From: Flavobacterium sp. HJJ | GTDB taxonomy: Bacteria > Bacteroidota > Bacteroidia > Flavobacteriales > Flavobacteriaceae | Length of the DNA: 64,000 nucleotides | Assembly: GCF_015351475.1 (NCBI RefSeq) | Contig: NZ_JADKPR010000015.1 | Coordinates: forward strand, 62,001 to 126,000 | Direction: 5' to 3' | Shown here: piece after piece, positions 15,980-25,500 of the stretch | Layout of the letters: each line of letters starts with the position of its first letter | Numbering within the stretch: the first letter of the stretch is position 1 | The notes under the pieces: generated by a model | Seen by the model: the letters and a program-made list of their open reading frames with translations, nothing else | Database searches by the model: none | What the model was told of the DNA's origin: nothing | Position numbers and translations under genes: made by a program

Positions 15980-17161
15980 CTATTTTATTTTGTTGCAAAT
16001 TAAAACAATTTTACTGTTATTTTCATCAGTCGTAAAAAAACAATATAAATTTCCTCCTTCTTTTATTTTCCATTTTTTTCGAATGTTTTCTACAGTATCA
16101 GTAAAATTTCGGGTTGTGATATTTGCTTTCTGGTTTTCCAGATGGATTTTCATTTCACTTTTGTTATAAGGAATGCATTTTTCTATTTGAAAAATTCTGC
16201 CGGGAAATGGTATTAATTCATCAGAAGTATAAAGATGTGAGTGTTTATGCAGTTTGTCTAATTTATAAAACAGTCCAACCTGGTCAAAACCTCCAGACTT
16301 CATTATGGCACTATTTGGCTCGTATAAATACTTTTTTGGAAGGCTAAAACTTGGCAGTTCTTGATTTTGGTCCAGAATAAATTCAAAAGTATCGGTTTTT
16401 TCTTTTGCAAGATTTATAGCTTTAATAGTAATAGCTCCGTTATAACCTTTGTTTAATTCCCAGAGGAGTTCTTTTACTTCATTGTCAACTGCAACAATGT
16501 GTATTGTTGTGATGTGGTTCAATTCATTGATTCCTGCAGAAATGTCTAATATTGGGGCTGTTTTTATTAATATGTAATTAGTTTTTTCAAAATAAAAATC
16601 CAGATTTTCGGGAACATTCGGCAGGCAGTCTTTTAGCATAAAGACTTTACCTTTGGTATCATTTCTTCTTGAAGGATCAATGTATATCCAGTCCCATTTT
16701 GTTTTTAATTCAGAAAGGATTTCATTACTGTCACCAGCACAGCAAGTAATATTCTTATTGTTTAAATGACTGAAGTTATGCTTCACAATTTTAGATAATT
16801 CTGAATTTATTTCGCAATGCGTTACATTTTTTATTTTTTTTGAAAAATAATAATCGTCAACACCAAATCCTCCGGTTAAATCAATTAAGTTTTCGCCCGA
16901 AACAATAGATGCTTTGTGGAGTGCAGTTATTTCCGATGAAGTCTGTTCAACCGAAATTTTGCTTGGATAAATAATATTTGTAGCCGCAAACCAAGTTGGG
17001 AGTTTGTCTTGTGCTTTTGATTTTGCTGCGATTTGATTCAAAATTAAAATCCATTCAACAGTTGGAAACGGATTTTTTTGAAGCGCCAGTTTTGAAACAG
17101 AAACTCCAATATTTAAATTTATAAATTCCTGTATTTTAGGATTTAAAATGTCTAAATTCAA
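15980..17161 (-). CDS. Class I SAM-dependent methyltransferase with THUMP-like domain
   Basis: A predicted RNA methyltransferase of 393 residues. The SAM-binding motif is LIDLTGGFGVDDYYFSKK (about 93-110), and motif IV reads YIDPSRRND, like the DPPR motif of RNA base methyltransferases. The C-terminal region with SGGFDQVGLFYKLDKLHKHSHLYTS resembles the THUMP-like/PG_1098 domain found in Bacteroidota. The target RNA is unknown. It starts one base after the stop of the AI-2E-type permease, so the pair forms an operon. Confidence 0.8.
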   Translation of the reverse strand: MNLDILNPKIQEFINLNIGVSVSKLALQKNPFPTVEWILILNQIAAKSKAQDKLPTWFAATNIIYPSKISVEQTSSEITALHKASIVSGENLIDLTGGFGVDDYYFSKKIKNVTHCEINSELSKIVKHNFSHLNNKNITCCAGDSNEILSELKTKWDWIYIDPSRRNDTKGKVFMLKDCLPNVPENLDFYFEKTNYILIKTAPILDISAGINELNHITTIHIVAVDNEVKELLWELNKGYNGAITIKAINLAKEKTDTFEFILDQNQELPSFSLPKKYLYEPNSAIMKSGGFDQVGLFYKLDKLHKHSHLYTSDELIPFPGRIFQIEKCIPYNKSEMKIHLENQKANITTRNFTDTVENIRKKWKIKEGGNLYCFFTTDENNSKIVLICNKIK

Positions 17162-17162
17162 T

Positions 17163-18254
17163 TTATATGTTTTTTGTTATATTTTGTATAAACTCATTGT
17201 CAGGAAAAAATTCTTTGCAAACCACCTTCAAAATAGTATACAGCGGTATCGCAATTATCATCCCTAAAATTCCAAAAGAAAAGCCGGCAATCAATATTAC
17301 GAGGAAAATTTCCAGCGGATGAGAACTTACGCTTTTGGAAAAAATAATGGGCTGTGAAAAATTATTATCAATTAACTGCACTACCCAGAAACCTATTAAT
17401 ATGTAAATTGTGGCAGGTAAAATTTCGGTTTGAAAATCGGATCCTAAATTGCTTAACATCGTCAAGATTGCTGCAAATACCGAAGCAATCAGCGGTCCTA
17501 AATAAGGGATAATATTTAAAACTGCACATAGAAAAGCAATTACAAAGGCATTTGGTATTCCAAAAATGAATAAAACAATGGTATATAATATGAAAACAAT
17601 AAAAAGCTGAATCAATAATCCAATGAAATACCGGGAAAGCAATAGGTTTATTTTCTCTATTGAGTTTAATATTTTTTCCTCGTGTGAATCAGGGATCAAT
17701 AATTTTGCGCCTTCAAGAATTATTGATCTGTCTTTAAGAAAGAAAAAAGTAATAAACAAAACTGAGCCAAATCCCATGCCAAAACCGCTGATTGTTCCTA
17801 AAACCGAATTTAGAAAATTGGGAACTGTATTAAAATTGATAAACGATTTAAAGCTGTTAGGGTTAAAAACCTTTGCAGAATCAATATGATGATGTTCAAG
17901 AAAAGTGTTTATTTTTTGAATGAGTTCTAAGCTGTTTCTCTCTATTTCGGCTGTGTTCAAAAGAGATAGATTTTGTCCCTGCGAAATTATCAAAGGAATA
18001 AACATCATGATAAAACCCAATATTAATAGGAAGTAAATAGATAAAACCGTGATTGTAGCTATTGTATGCCTGAATTTTAATTTTTTCTTCAAAAAATTCA
18101 AAATAGGCGTGCCTATTAAAGTTAGTATCAGTGATACCAAAAGATAAATTAATATATTCTGAATCTGATATAAAAAATAAAGCACTAATGCAGCTAAAAT
18201 CAAAACTGCGATAGCTCTCAGGATACCATTCCCTATAATTTTGGATGTAATCAT
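17163..18254 (-). CDS. AI-2E family (TqsA/PerM-type) transporter
   Basis: An inner-membrane permease of 363 residues with about eight membrane helices. The family signature is visible as NIIPYLGPLIASVFAAIL in the second half and the helix pair LISLILTLIGTPILNF near the N-terminus. The family includes sodium/proton antiporters as well as the AI-2 exporter, so the substrate cannot be assigned. It is one base away from the methyltransferase start. Confidence 0.85.
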   Translation of the reverse strand: MITSKIIGNGILRAIAVLILAALVLYFLYQIQNILIYLLVSLILTLIGTPILNFLKKKLKFRHTIATITVLSIYFLLILGFIMMFIPLIISQGQNLSLLNTAEIERNSLELIQKINTFLEHHHIDSAKVFNPNSFKSFINFNTVPNFLNSVLGTISGFGMGFGSVLFITFFFLKDRSIILEGAKLLIPDSHEEKILNSIEKINLLLSRYFIGLLIQLFIVFILYTIVLFIFGIPNAFVIAFLCAVLNIIPYLGPLIASVFAAILTMLSNLGSDFQTEILPATIYILIGFWVVQLIDNNFSQPIIFSKSVSSHPLEIFLVILIAGFSFGILGMIIAIPLYTILKVVCKEFFPDNEFIQNITKNI

Positions 18255-18360
18255 ATAATTATATTTAGTTATATATCTGAGTGTGATTTCATTTGAAGCT
18301 AGCTTGCTTTTTTTTTGATGAAATCCTTAATTTTAGAACTTCCTCAGGTTATAAAGATAA

Positions 18361-18392
18361 AAAAACCCGCTAACAAGAAGCGAGTTTTTAAA
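18361..18392 (-). terminator. Terminator of the M43 protease gene
   Basis: On the minus strand the hairpin ACTCGCT...AGCGGGT is followed by a run of T. It sits about 20 bases after the protease stop. Confidence 0.75.
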
Positions 18393-18412
18393 ACTAAAAT
18401 ATAATGGGAAAA

Positions 18413-19363
18413 TTATATTCCAAATGAAGCTCTTGCACCACCTGAAACAAATATGGCAGAGATTCTAGATTTTTGTCCTGCTGAGAACATATACATTGCA
18501 TTGTCATCGGTGTAATCCATATAATTCATTGTCATTTCTACCGGAGTACCAGCACAAGTGCTATAGTGTGGATAAACTGGTGTACCAAAATTTTTATCAT
18601 TATGTGTAGGTGTGTCAGATACCAAATCACTACCGCAAGTAGCGTCCCCCCATATGTGTCTTAAATTCATCCAGTGTCCCACCTCGTGAGTAGCGGTTCT
18701 TCCTAGATTGAAGGGCGCATTTGCTGATCCAGATAATCCAAAATATTTAGAATCAATGGCAACTCCATCAGTAGACGAAGCTCCACCAGGAAACTGTGCG
18801 TAACCTAATATTCCACCTCCAATAGTACAAACCCACATATTAAGTTTTGTAGTTGGAGAGATTGGCGCAAGACCGCCTGTGCTTGTTTTTTTCATTGCAT
18901 CATTTGTTCCCCATGAAGTTTTTGTTGTGGATTTTCTCACTATTTGGTCTAATACAAACGTAATACCTACATTGGCTTTAACTCCTGCAAATAAAGCAGG
19001 TACAGAGTTGTAGTCCGAATTTAGAGCATTATAATCTTTATTCAAAACATCGATTTGAGATTGAATTTGTGCGGCAGAAATGTTTTCAGAAGTAGTTCGG
19101 TATAAAACATTAACAACAACTGGAATTTCAATTTTTCCATTTACTAAACGCTTTGTTAATAATGCCTTCTGAGTAAAAGCTTCAATTTGATTCATTCTAA
19201 TGGCTAATGTTGGGTCGGCTTTTAATTGAGCTTCCAAAACATCTTGCGTTGCACATTTTCTTTGTGTAACTGCATTTGTTGCATCAGTAGTTAATTCGTT
19301 TTGGTCGTTTTGACAAGAAAACAACATTAAGCAAGCAGTTGCTGATAAAATTAATTTTTTCAT
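18413..19363 (-). CDS. M43-family zinc metalloprotease, lipoprotein
   Basis: A secreted metalloprotease of 316 residues. The signal peptide ends in a lipobox (LMLFSC, Cys17). The catalytic motif is HEVGHWMNLRHIWGD, i.e. HExxHxxxxxH plus a following Met-turn (MNYMDYTDD). It belongs to the pappalysin-like M43 family common in Bacteroidota; the catalytic unit ends directly with the protein and there is no C-terminal sorting domain. It stands alone, with its own terminator and a long gap behind it. Confidence 0.88.
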   Translation of the reverse strand: MKKLILSATACLMLFSCQNDQNELTTDATNAVTQRKCATQDVLEAQLKADPTLAIRMNQIEAFTQKALLTKRLVNGKIEIPVVVNVLYRTTSENISAAQIQSQIDVLNKDYNALNSDYNSVPALFAGVKANVGITFVLDQIVRKSTTKTSWGTNDAMKKTSTGGLAPISPTTKLNMWVCTIGGGILGYAQFPGGASSTDGVAIDSKYFGLSGSANAPFNLGRTATHEVGHWMNLRHIWGDATCGSDLVSDTPTHNDKNFGTPVYPHYSTCAGTPVEMTMNYMDYTDDNAMYMFSAGQKSRISAIFVSGGARASFGI

Positions 19364-19793
19364 AATTGTAATGATTTTGTTAAATAATAGTTTGTTTGGT
19401 TAATTGTTTTACAATTTTATAACAAAAACATGCTAATGGCAAATTTTCACAACATGTATTTAAGCCTTTTTTTAAGAAAGTATTGTTTTTGCTGGGTTGT
19501 AAAAATGCTATTTGGGGGTAATTACGTAGGTTTTTTTATGTTAAATAAGGTTTTAGTCCCCTCTCTTTGAATAAAAGTGATTGTTTAAAAATAGTATTTA
19601 ACTTGTTAAATTTTGATTTAAAAACCCAAAAAAAGCATCAATATATTTTTAATGAATTGATAAACTAACTCATCAGTAACTTTTTCAATATAAAAAAATA
19701 GATTTTCGGATGTTAAAAAACAAACATTTGCACTTTAAAAAAAGTGGTTAAGGAAGGAAAATGTATTAGTTCTATGGGTTTGAAATGATATTT
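19364..19793. other. Intergenic stretch without a gene
   Basis: AT-rich DNA upstream of the protease gene. I see no coding frame, tRNA or clear promoter match. The MITE-like element begins at its far end. Confidence 0.5.
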
Positions 19794-19942
19794 TATGACT
19801 ATCTTTAACTAATACCAAACAGATCGAATTAGCATCAGGTTAAAAAGATTTACCCAGATTTTTTTTTAAAGTAATGAAGTCTGTGAGAATCTGCGTAATT
19901 ATTGGCGAAAAAAATACATGGTATTATTTACGGACAGTCATA
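19794..19942 (+). mobile_element. MITE-like element, copy 1 (149 bp)
   Basis: Nearly the same sequence occurs in the opposite orientation at 40857-41008. The ends are inverted repeats of about 23 bp: TATGACT-x-TC...TAATACCA at one end and its complement at the other. It carries no gene, and its interior includes CTGTGAGAATCTG. Small size, terminal inverted repeats and dispersed copies fit a non-autonomous element. No transposase and no certain target duplication are seen. Confidence 0.65.
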
Positions 19943-19972
19943 TAATATTTTACAAAAGCGGATTGTAGTAAA

Positions 19973-20611
19973 TCAATTTGTAAAAATGTAATTGATAATA
20001 TTTGCTCCCATTTTTAAAGCTTTTTCCCGGACTTCAAATGGATCATTGTTAACTTCAGCATCTTCCCAGCCATCGCCAAGATCACATTCATAAGTGTAGA
20101 GCAATACAAGTTTGTTTTCTACAAAAATGCCAAAAGCCTGCGGTCTTTTCCCGTCGTGCTCGTGAATTTTTGGCAGACCGTTTGGGAAAACAAAAGGTTT
20201 CTGAAAAATAGGATGGCTTGACGGAATCTCAATTAAGTCATTGTTTGGAAATATTTTTTTTATTTCCTTGCGGATATACTTATCCATACCATAATTATCA
20301 TCTATATGAAGAAAACCTCCACCCGATAAATATTTTTTAAGATTTGTAACATCGGAATCACTGAACACAACATTTCCATGTCCTGTCATATGTACAAATG
20401 GATAAGAAAACAAGTCGGGACTGTTGGGTTCTATTGTTCTTGGTTTGGATTTTATTCGTGTATTTATATTTGCATTGCAATATTTTATTAAATTAGGCAG
20501 AGACGTGGGATTAGCATACCAATCGCCTCCGCCATTGTATTTTAACAAAGCAATTTCTTGTGAGAAACAAGGTATAGAAAGCAATAATAATACAAGCAAT
20601 ATTTTTTTCAT
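19973..20611 (-). CDS. DUF4159 domain protein, exported
   Basis: A protein of 212 residues with signal peptide MKKILLVLLLLSIPCFSQE. The rest matches the DUF4159 family: GGGDWYANPTSL, HMTGHGNVVFSD, and GGFLHIDDNYGMD, resembling the domain found in Bacteroidota proteins near MoxR/von Willebrand genes. Those partners are absent here. It lies 4 bases after rsmE on the same strand and is probably cotranscribed. The biochemical function is unknown. Confidence 0.78.
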   Translation of the reverse strand: MKKILLVLLLLSIPCFSQEIALLKYNGGGDWYANPTSLPNLIKYCNANINTRIKSKPRTIEPNSPDLFSYPFVHMTGHGNVVFSDSDVTNLKKYLSGGGFLHIDDNYGMDKYIRKEIKKIFPNNDLIEIPSSHPIFQKPFVFPNGLPKIHEHDGKRPQAFGIFVENKLVLLYTYECDLGDGWEDAEVNNDPFEVREKALKMGANIINYIFTN

Positions 20612-20614
20612 ACT

Positions 20615-21322
20615 TTAATCTTCGTTTGTAAAGACAACACTGTGGCAGGCTACAATAGCTGCCGTTTCTGTTCTTAATCTTGTTTCACCCAAAGAGACAG
20701 GAATATAACTGTTTTCAAGCGCCAGTTCAATTTCTTTACTGGAAAAATCGCCTTCTGGGCCAATTAATATTGTATAATCTGTACCAGCTGTAACAACTGA
20801 TTTTAGTGATTTTTTATTGGTTTCTTCACAATGAGCAATTAATACTGTTTCAGTTTTTTCTGTCTTTACAAATTCCTTAAAAGTAACAGCTGGATTTAAT
20901 TTAGGAAGATACATTTGGTTGCATTGTTTCATGGCCGAAAGAATGATTTTTTCAAATCTTTCTATGTTGATTACTTTTCTTTCGGAGCGGTCACAAATAA
21001 CAGGCGTGATTTCATATATGCCAATTTCAGTTGCTTTTTCAAGAAACCACTCATAACGGTCATTCATTTTTGTTGGAGCAACAGCAAGATGCAGTTTGTA
21101 TTTGGGAGCTTCAGTTTTCTCAGCGGATACTATCTGAACGGTGCATTTATTATCTGAGGCTAAAGTGATTTCAGTTTTAAATAATAATCCTAATCCATTG
21201 GTAACATGGAGAGTGTCTCCGTCTTTTTTACGTAATACTTTAATAATGTGTCTGCTTTCTTCTTTGTCAAAAGAAAAAGCTTCAGTAGTCTCGTTTATTG
21301 CTGGGTTGTAAAATAACTGCAT
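20615..21322 (-). CDS. rsmE: 16S rRNA (uracil1498-N3)-methyltransferase
   Basis: Methylates U1498 in the decoding centre of 16S rRNA with SAM. The 235 residues contain the N-terminal PUA-like part (HIIKVLRKKDGDTLHVTNG) and the C-terminal SPOUT-fold knot: ILIGPEGDFSSKEIELA and SLGETRLRTETAAIVA. It is 3 bases from tsaD upstream and 4 from DUF4159 downstream, which suggests a three-gene transcript. Confidence 0.93.
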   Translation of the reverse strand: MQLFYNPAINETTEAFSFDKEESRHIIKVLRKKDGDTLHVTNGLGLLFKTEITLASDNKCTVQIVSAEKTEAPKYKLHLAVAPTKMNDRYEWFLEKATEIGIYEITPVICDRSERKVINIERFEKIILSAMKQCNQMYLPKLNPAVTFKEFVKTEKTETVLIAHCEETNKKSLKSVVTAGTDYTILIGPEGDFSSKEIELALENSYIPVSLGETRLRTETAAIVACHSVVFTNED

Positions 21323-21324
21323 AA

Positions 21325-22347
21325 TTAAAATTGGATTCTTGCTTTAGAAACGACATCGGCTGTTTCAAATTTTTGAGATAAAAACTTTTGGTACCCTACA
21401 ATCCCAATCATTGCTGCATTATCGGTTGTGTATTCGAATTTTGGAATAAAAGTTTTCCATCCGTATTTGTTTTCAGTCGCTTTCAAAGTATTCCTGATTC
21501 CAGAATTGGCAGAAACTCCGCCGCCTATAGCAATTTGTTTAATTCCCGTTTCTTTTACAGCCATTTTTAACTTATCCATTAAAATTTCAATAATGGTATG
21601 CTGAATGGATGCACAGATGTCATTTATATTTTCATCTATAAAGGAAGGATTTTCAATTTTTTTCTTTTGAATAAAATATAAAATTGCTGTTTTTAATCCA
21701 GAGAAGCTAAAATCTAATCCGGGAACTTTTGGTTTGGTAAAAGGAAATGCTTTTGGGTTTCCTAATTGGGCATATTTATCGACCAAAGGGCCGCCGGGAT
21801 AGGGAAGCCCCAGGATTTTGGCACTTTTGTCAAAAGCTTCACCAACAGCATCATCTGTTGTTTCTCCTATAACTGTTAAATCAAAGAAATCATCAACTCT
21901 TACAATCTGTGTGTGTCCGCCGCTAATGGTTAATGCTAAAAACGGAAACTCAGGTTTGTCAAAACCTTCTTCATCTATAAAGTGAGCCAGAATATGGGCA
22001 TGCATATGGTTTACGGCTATCAAAGGTATTCCTAATGCCAATGCCATTGATTTTGCAAACGAACTGCCAACCAAAAGCGATCCCATGAGTCCTGGGCCTT
22101 GTGTAAAAGCGATTGCAGATAATTGTTCTTTCTTAATATCAGCTTTTTTTAACGCAGCTTCAATGACAGGAACGATGTTTTGCTGGTGTGCGCGGGAAGC
22201 TAATTCTGGAACCACACCGCCATATTGATTATGAATTAACTGGTTGGCAACAACATTAGACAGTACTTTGTCGTTACACAATACAGCAGCAGCAGTATCA
22301 TCGCATGAACTTTCTATGGCAAGTATAAAAACCTCAGGAATTTGCAT
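21325..22347 (-). CDS. tsaD: tRNA N6-adenosine threonylcarbamoyltransferase
   Basis: The catalytic subunit for t6A37 modification of ANN-decoding tRNAs. The metal-binding NHMHAHI and the ASKHA motif SGGHTQIV are present, with IESSCDDTAAAV at the start. The 340 residues fit. It is the first gene of the tsaD-rsmE-DUF4159 set and is transcribed away from tamB; the ~200-bp gap between them holds both promoters. Confidence 0.95.
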   Translation of the reverse strand: MQIPEVFILAIESSCDDTAAAVLCNDKVLSNVVANQLIHNQYGGVVPELASRAHQQNIVPVIEAALKKADIKKEQLSAIAFTQGPGLMGSLLVGSSFAKSMALALGIPLIAVNHMHAHILAHFIDEEGFDKPEFPFLALTISGGHTQIVRVDDFFDLTVIGETTDDAVGEAFDKSAKILGLPYPGGPLVDKYAQLGNPKAFPFTKPKVPGLDFSFSGLKTAILYFIQKKKIENPSFIDENINDICASIQHTIIEILMDKLKMAVKETGIKQIAIGGGVSANSGIRNTLKATENKYGWKTFIPKFEYTTDNAAMIGIVGYQKFLSQKFETADVVSKARIQF

Positions 22348-22550
22348 ATAAACAGATGATTTTTGAAGTATATTTGATGGATTACCATAAAAAGAGTATT
22401 TTTACAGCTGTGCCAAAATTAAATATTTTTAGCTAAGATATTGCCATTTCTAAAGGCAAATTATTTATTTGTACAAAAAAAATAAAAACACTGCGTATCA
22501 AAAAGATTAAAAAAATAGTATTCCGTACTTTCGTTGGACTAATATTACTT

Positions 22551-25500
22551 TTGTTAGTACTTTTTATAGCCATTACAACACCTTTTGTTCAAACGAAGCT
22601 GGCAAAGTATTTCATGGAAAGCATGAATGATGATTTTGGAATTCACATGAATGTTGATGAAGTGCAGTTAACTCTTTTTGGAGGTGTTAAGCTTAAAAAA
22701 GTTTTAATTATTGATCATCATAAAGATACTTTAATTTACACCAAAAGAATCAATACTTCAATTCTTGGTTTCAAAAAAATGCTGGATGGCGATTTGATTT
22801 TTAATGATGTAGCTCTGGATGGCGTACTTTTTAATTTAAAAACGTATAAAAAAGAAAAAAAGACAAATCTGGATTATTTTGTTGATGCTTTCGGGAAAAG
22901 TAAAACTCCTTCCAAAAAACATTTTTTATTAACTGCTACAAGTGTTGATTTGTCAAATGGAAGATTTATATTGACTGATGAAAATCATACAACTCCAGTA
23001 TCTGTAGATTTTACCCGATTGAAAATATCGCTCACCAATTTCAAAGTCTATGGTCCCGAAGTCTATGCTAATATCCAAAAAATGTCCTTTTTGGATCATA
23101 GAGGTGTGTACATTAAAAACCTAAAAGGAAATTACAGTTTCACGCAGCAGCACATGATACTTGATAAAATGGAATTAAAAACCGAAGAATCGAGTATTAA
23201 AGGTTACGCAGCATTGAATTATGAAATTGAGGATTTTTCAGATTTTGTGAATAAGGTAGAATTTGATTTTAAGTTTAAATCGGCCAAAATAGCTTCTAAT
23301 GATGTCCGCTGTTTTTATGATGAATTAGGTAAAAATAGAGTTTTTAGACTTAGAAGCCATATTACAGGCCCTTTGAATAATTTAAAACTTTTAGATCTGA
23401 GCCTAAATGACAATAGAGGCACAAGGCTGATAGGTTTTATAAATTTTAAAAATCTTTTGGGTAATAAAGATCAAAAATTCTATATGAATGGAAAGTTTGA
23501 TCATTTGAATTCTGATTATGATGATTTAGCTGGTATTCTGCCTAATGTTTTAGGTAAAAGACTGCCCGTTATTTTGAAGAAATTAGGAAAAGTTTCATTG
23601 GTAGGAAATACACAGCTCACAACTACTTCAATTCATGCAAATCTTACTGCAAAAACTGATTTAGGCGCGGTTACGTCTAAATTTATAATTAATGACATGA
23701 ATCAAAGTGATAAAGCAGTATACAAAGGTTATGTTGTTTTGCATGATTTTAATGTTGGTAATTTGCTGGATAATAAGAATCTGTCGCAGGTAAGTTTGAA
23801 TTTGGATGTTGATGGAAAAGGATTTTCTGAAAAATATTTAGATACTGCTTTGAAGGGAGAAATTTCCAGATTTGCGTATAATGGTTATGATTACAAAAAC
23901 ATAAAAATAAATGGAAATTTTAAACTGCCATTATATAAAGGGTCAATTATTGTCAATGATCCCAACCTAAAAATGAATTTTGACGGGTTGGTTAATTTAA
24001 GTAAAAAAGAGAGCCAATATGATTTTCAGATAAAAATAGATAATGCGCAGCTGCACAAATTGAATTTTGTAAGTGATACAATTTCTCAATTTAAAGGTGA
24101 CGCTATCGTTAATGTGCAGGGAAATTCAATTGAGAATCTGCATGGAAATATTTACATCAATAATGCTGTTTATGTTAACCCAAAAAATACTTATCAATTT
24201 AATGATTTTAATCTAAACTCCAGTTTTGACGAAAAGAGAATTCGTACTATAAAAATCACCGCTCCTGATATTACGAACGGTACTATTATAGGTAAATTTA
24301 AATTTGCTGAATTAAAAGGTCTGATCTCGAATTCTTTAGGAAGTCTTTATACAAATTATAGGCCGGTAAAAGTTAGAAAAGGCCAGTTTCTGAAATTTAA
24401 TTTTGAAGTTTATAATAAAATTGTCGAAGTTTTTTTTCCAGAAATGAAGATAAGTGAGAACACCGTTGTAAAAGGAATTATTAATTCAGACAATAATGAA
24501 TTTAAGTTTAATTTTAATTCTCCAACGATAACCGCTGCGGATAATTCTTTTGATAATATAAGAGTTGCTATTGATAATAAAAATCCATTGTATAACGCAT
24601 ATATCGAATTGGACAGCATTAAAACAAAAATGTATAAAATTCGGGATTTCAGCCTGATTAATGTCACTTCAAAAGATACTTTGTTTTTCCGTACAGAATT
24701 TAAAGGAGGTTCCAAGGGCAATGACTATTTTAATTTGGATTTATACCATACTATTGATAAGGATAATAAAAATGTGGTTGGTTTTAGTAAATCGGAAATT
24801 AAATTAAAAAACAGTCTGTGGTTTTTAAACGAATCAAATTCGCCTAATAACCGCGTTGTTTTTGATAAAAAATTAACTGAATTTAAATTTGATGATTTTT
24901 TGCTTTCAAATAAAGATCAGGAAATAAAACTTAATGGTGAAATCAAAGGCAGTTCTTATAAGGATATAAACATTGAATTTAAGGATTTTGATATTGATGA
25001 GTTAACATCGGCTCAGAAAAGTTTTGCTATTAATGGTAATTTAAACGGTAAAATTAATTTTAATCAGAATAAAAATGTTTATAAGCCTACAGCTTCATTA
25101 ATTGTTGACAATCTAAAGGTTAATAATTATGATTTAGGTGTTTTAAAATTTGATATAAAAGGAGATGAGGAATTCAAAAAGTTTACTTTGTATTCAACAA
25201 TTGAGAATAAAGATTTCGAATCTTTTAGTGCTGACGGAAATTTTGAGATTATAAATAAAGAGACATTGTTTGATTTGAATTTAAAATTTGACCGATTCAA
25301 TCTGGCAACCTTAAGTTCTTTAGGCGGTGATGTTATTTCAAATATTAGAGGAGTTGTTTCTGGTAATGCAACCATTGGAGGTTCTGTAAAGAAACCAGAT
25401 ATAAACGGACGTCTTTTTGTAAATAATGGAGGTTTGAGCATACCTTATTTGAATGTTGATTATGCCTTAAAAGACAGAACGATTATTGATTTGACGGATG

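Noticed and set aside
17163..18254. AI-2 quorum-sensing exporter
   Set aside because: The family is broad and includes antiporters; no luxS is seen in the window.
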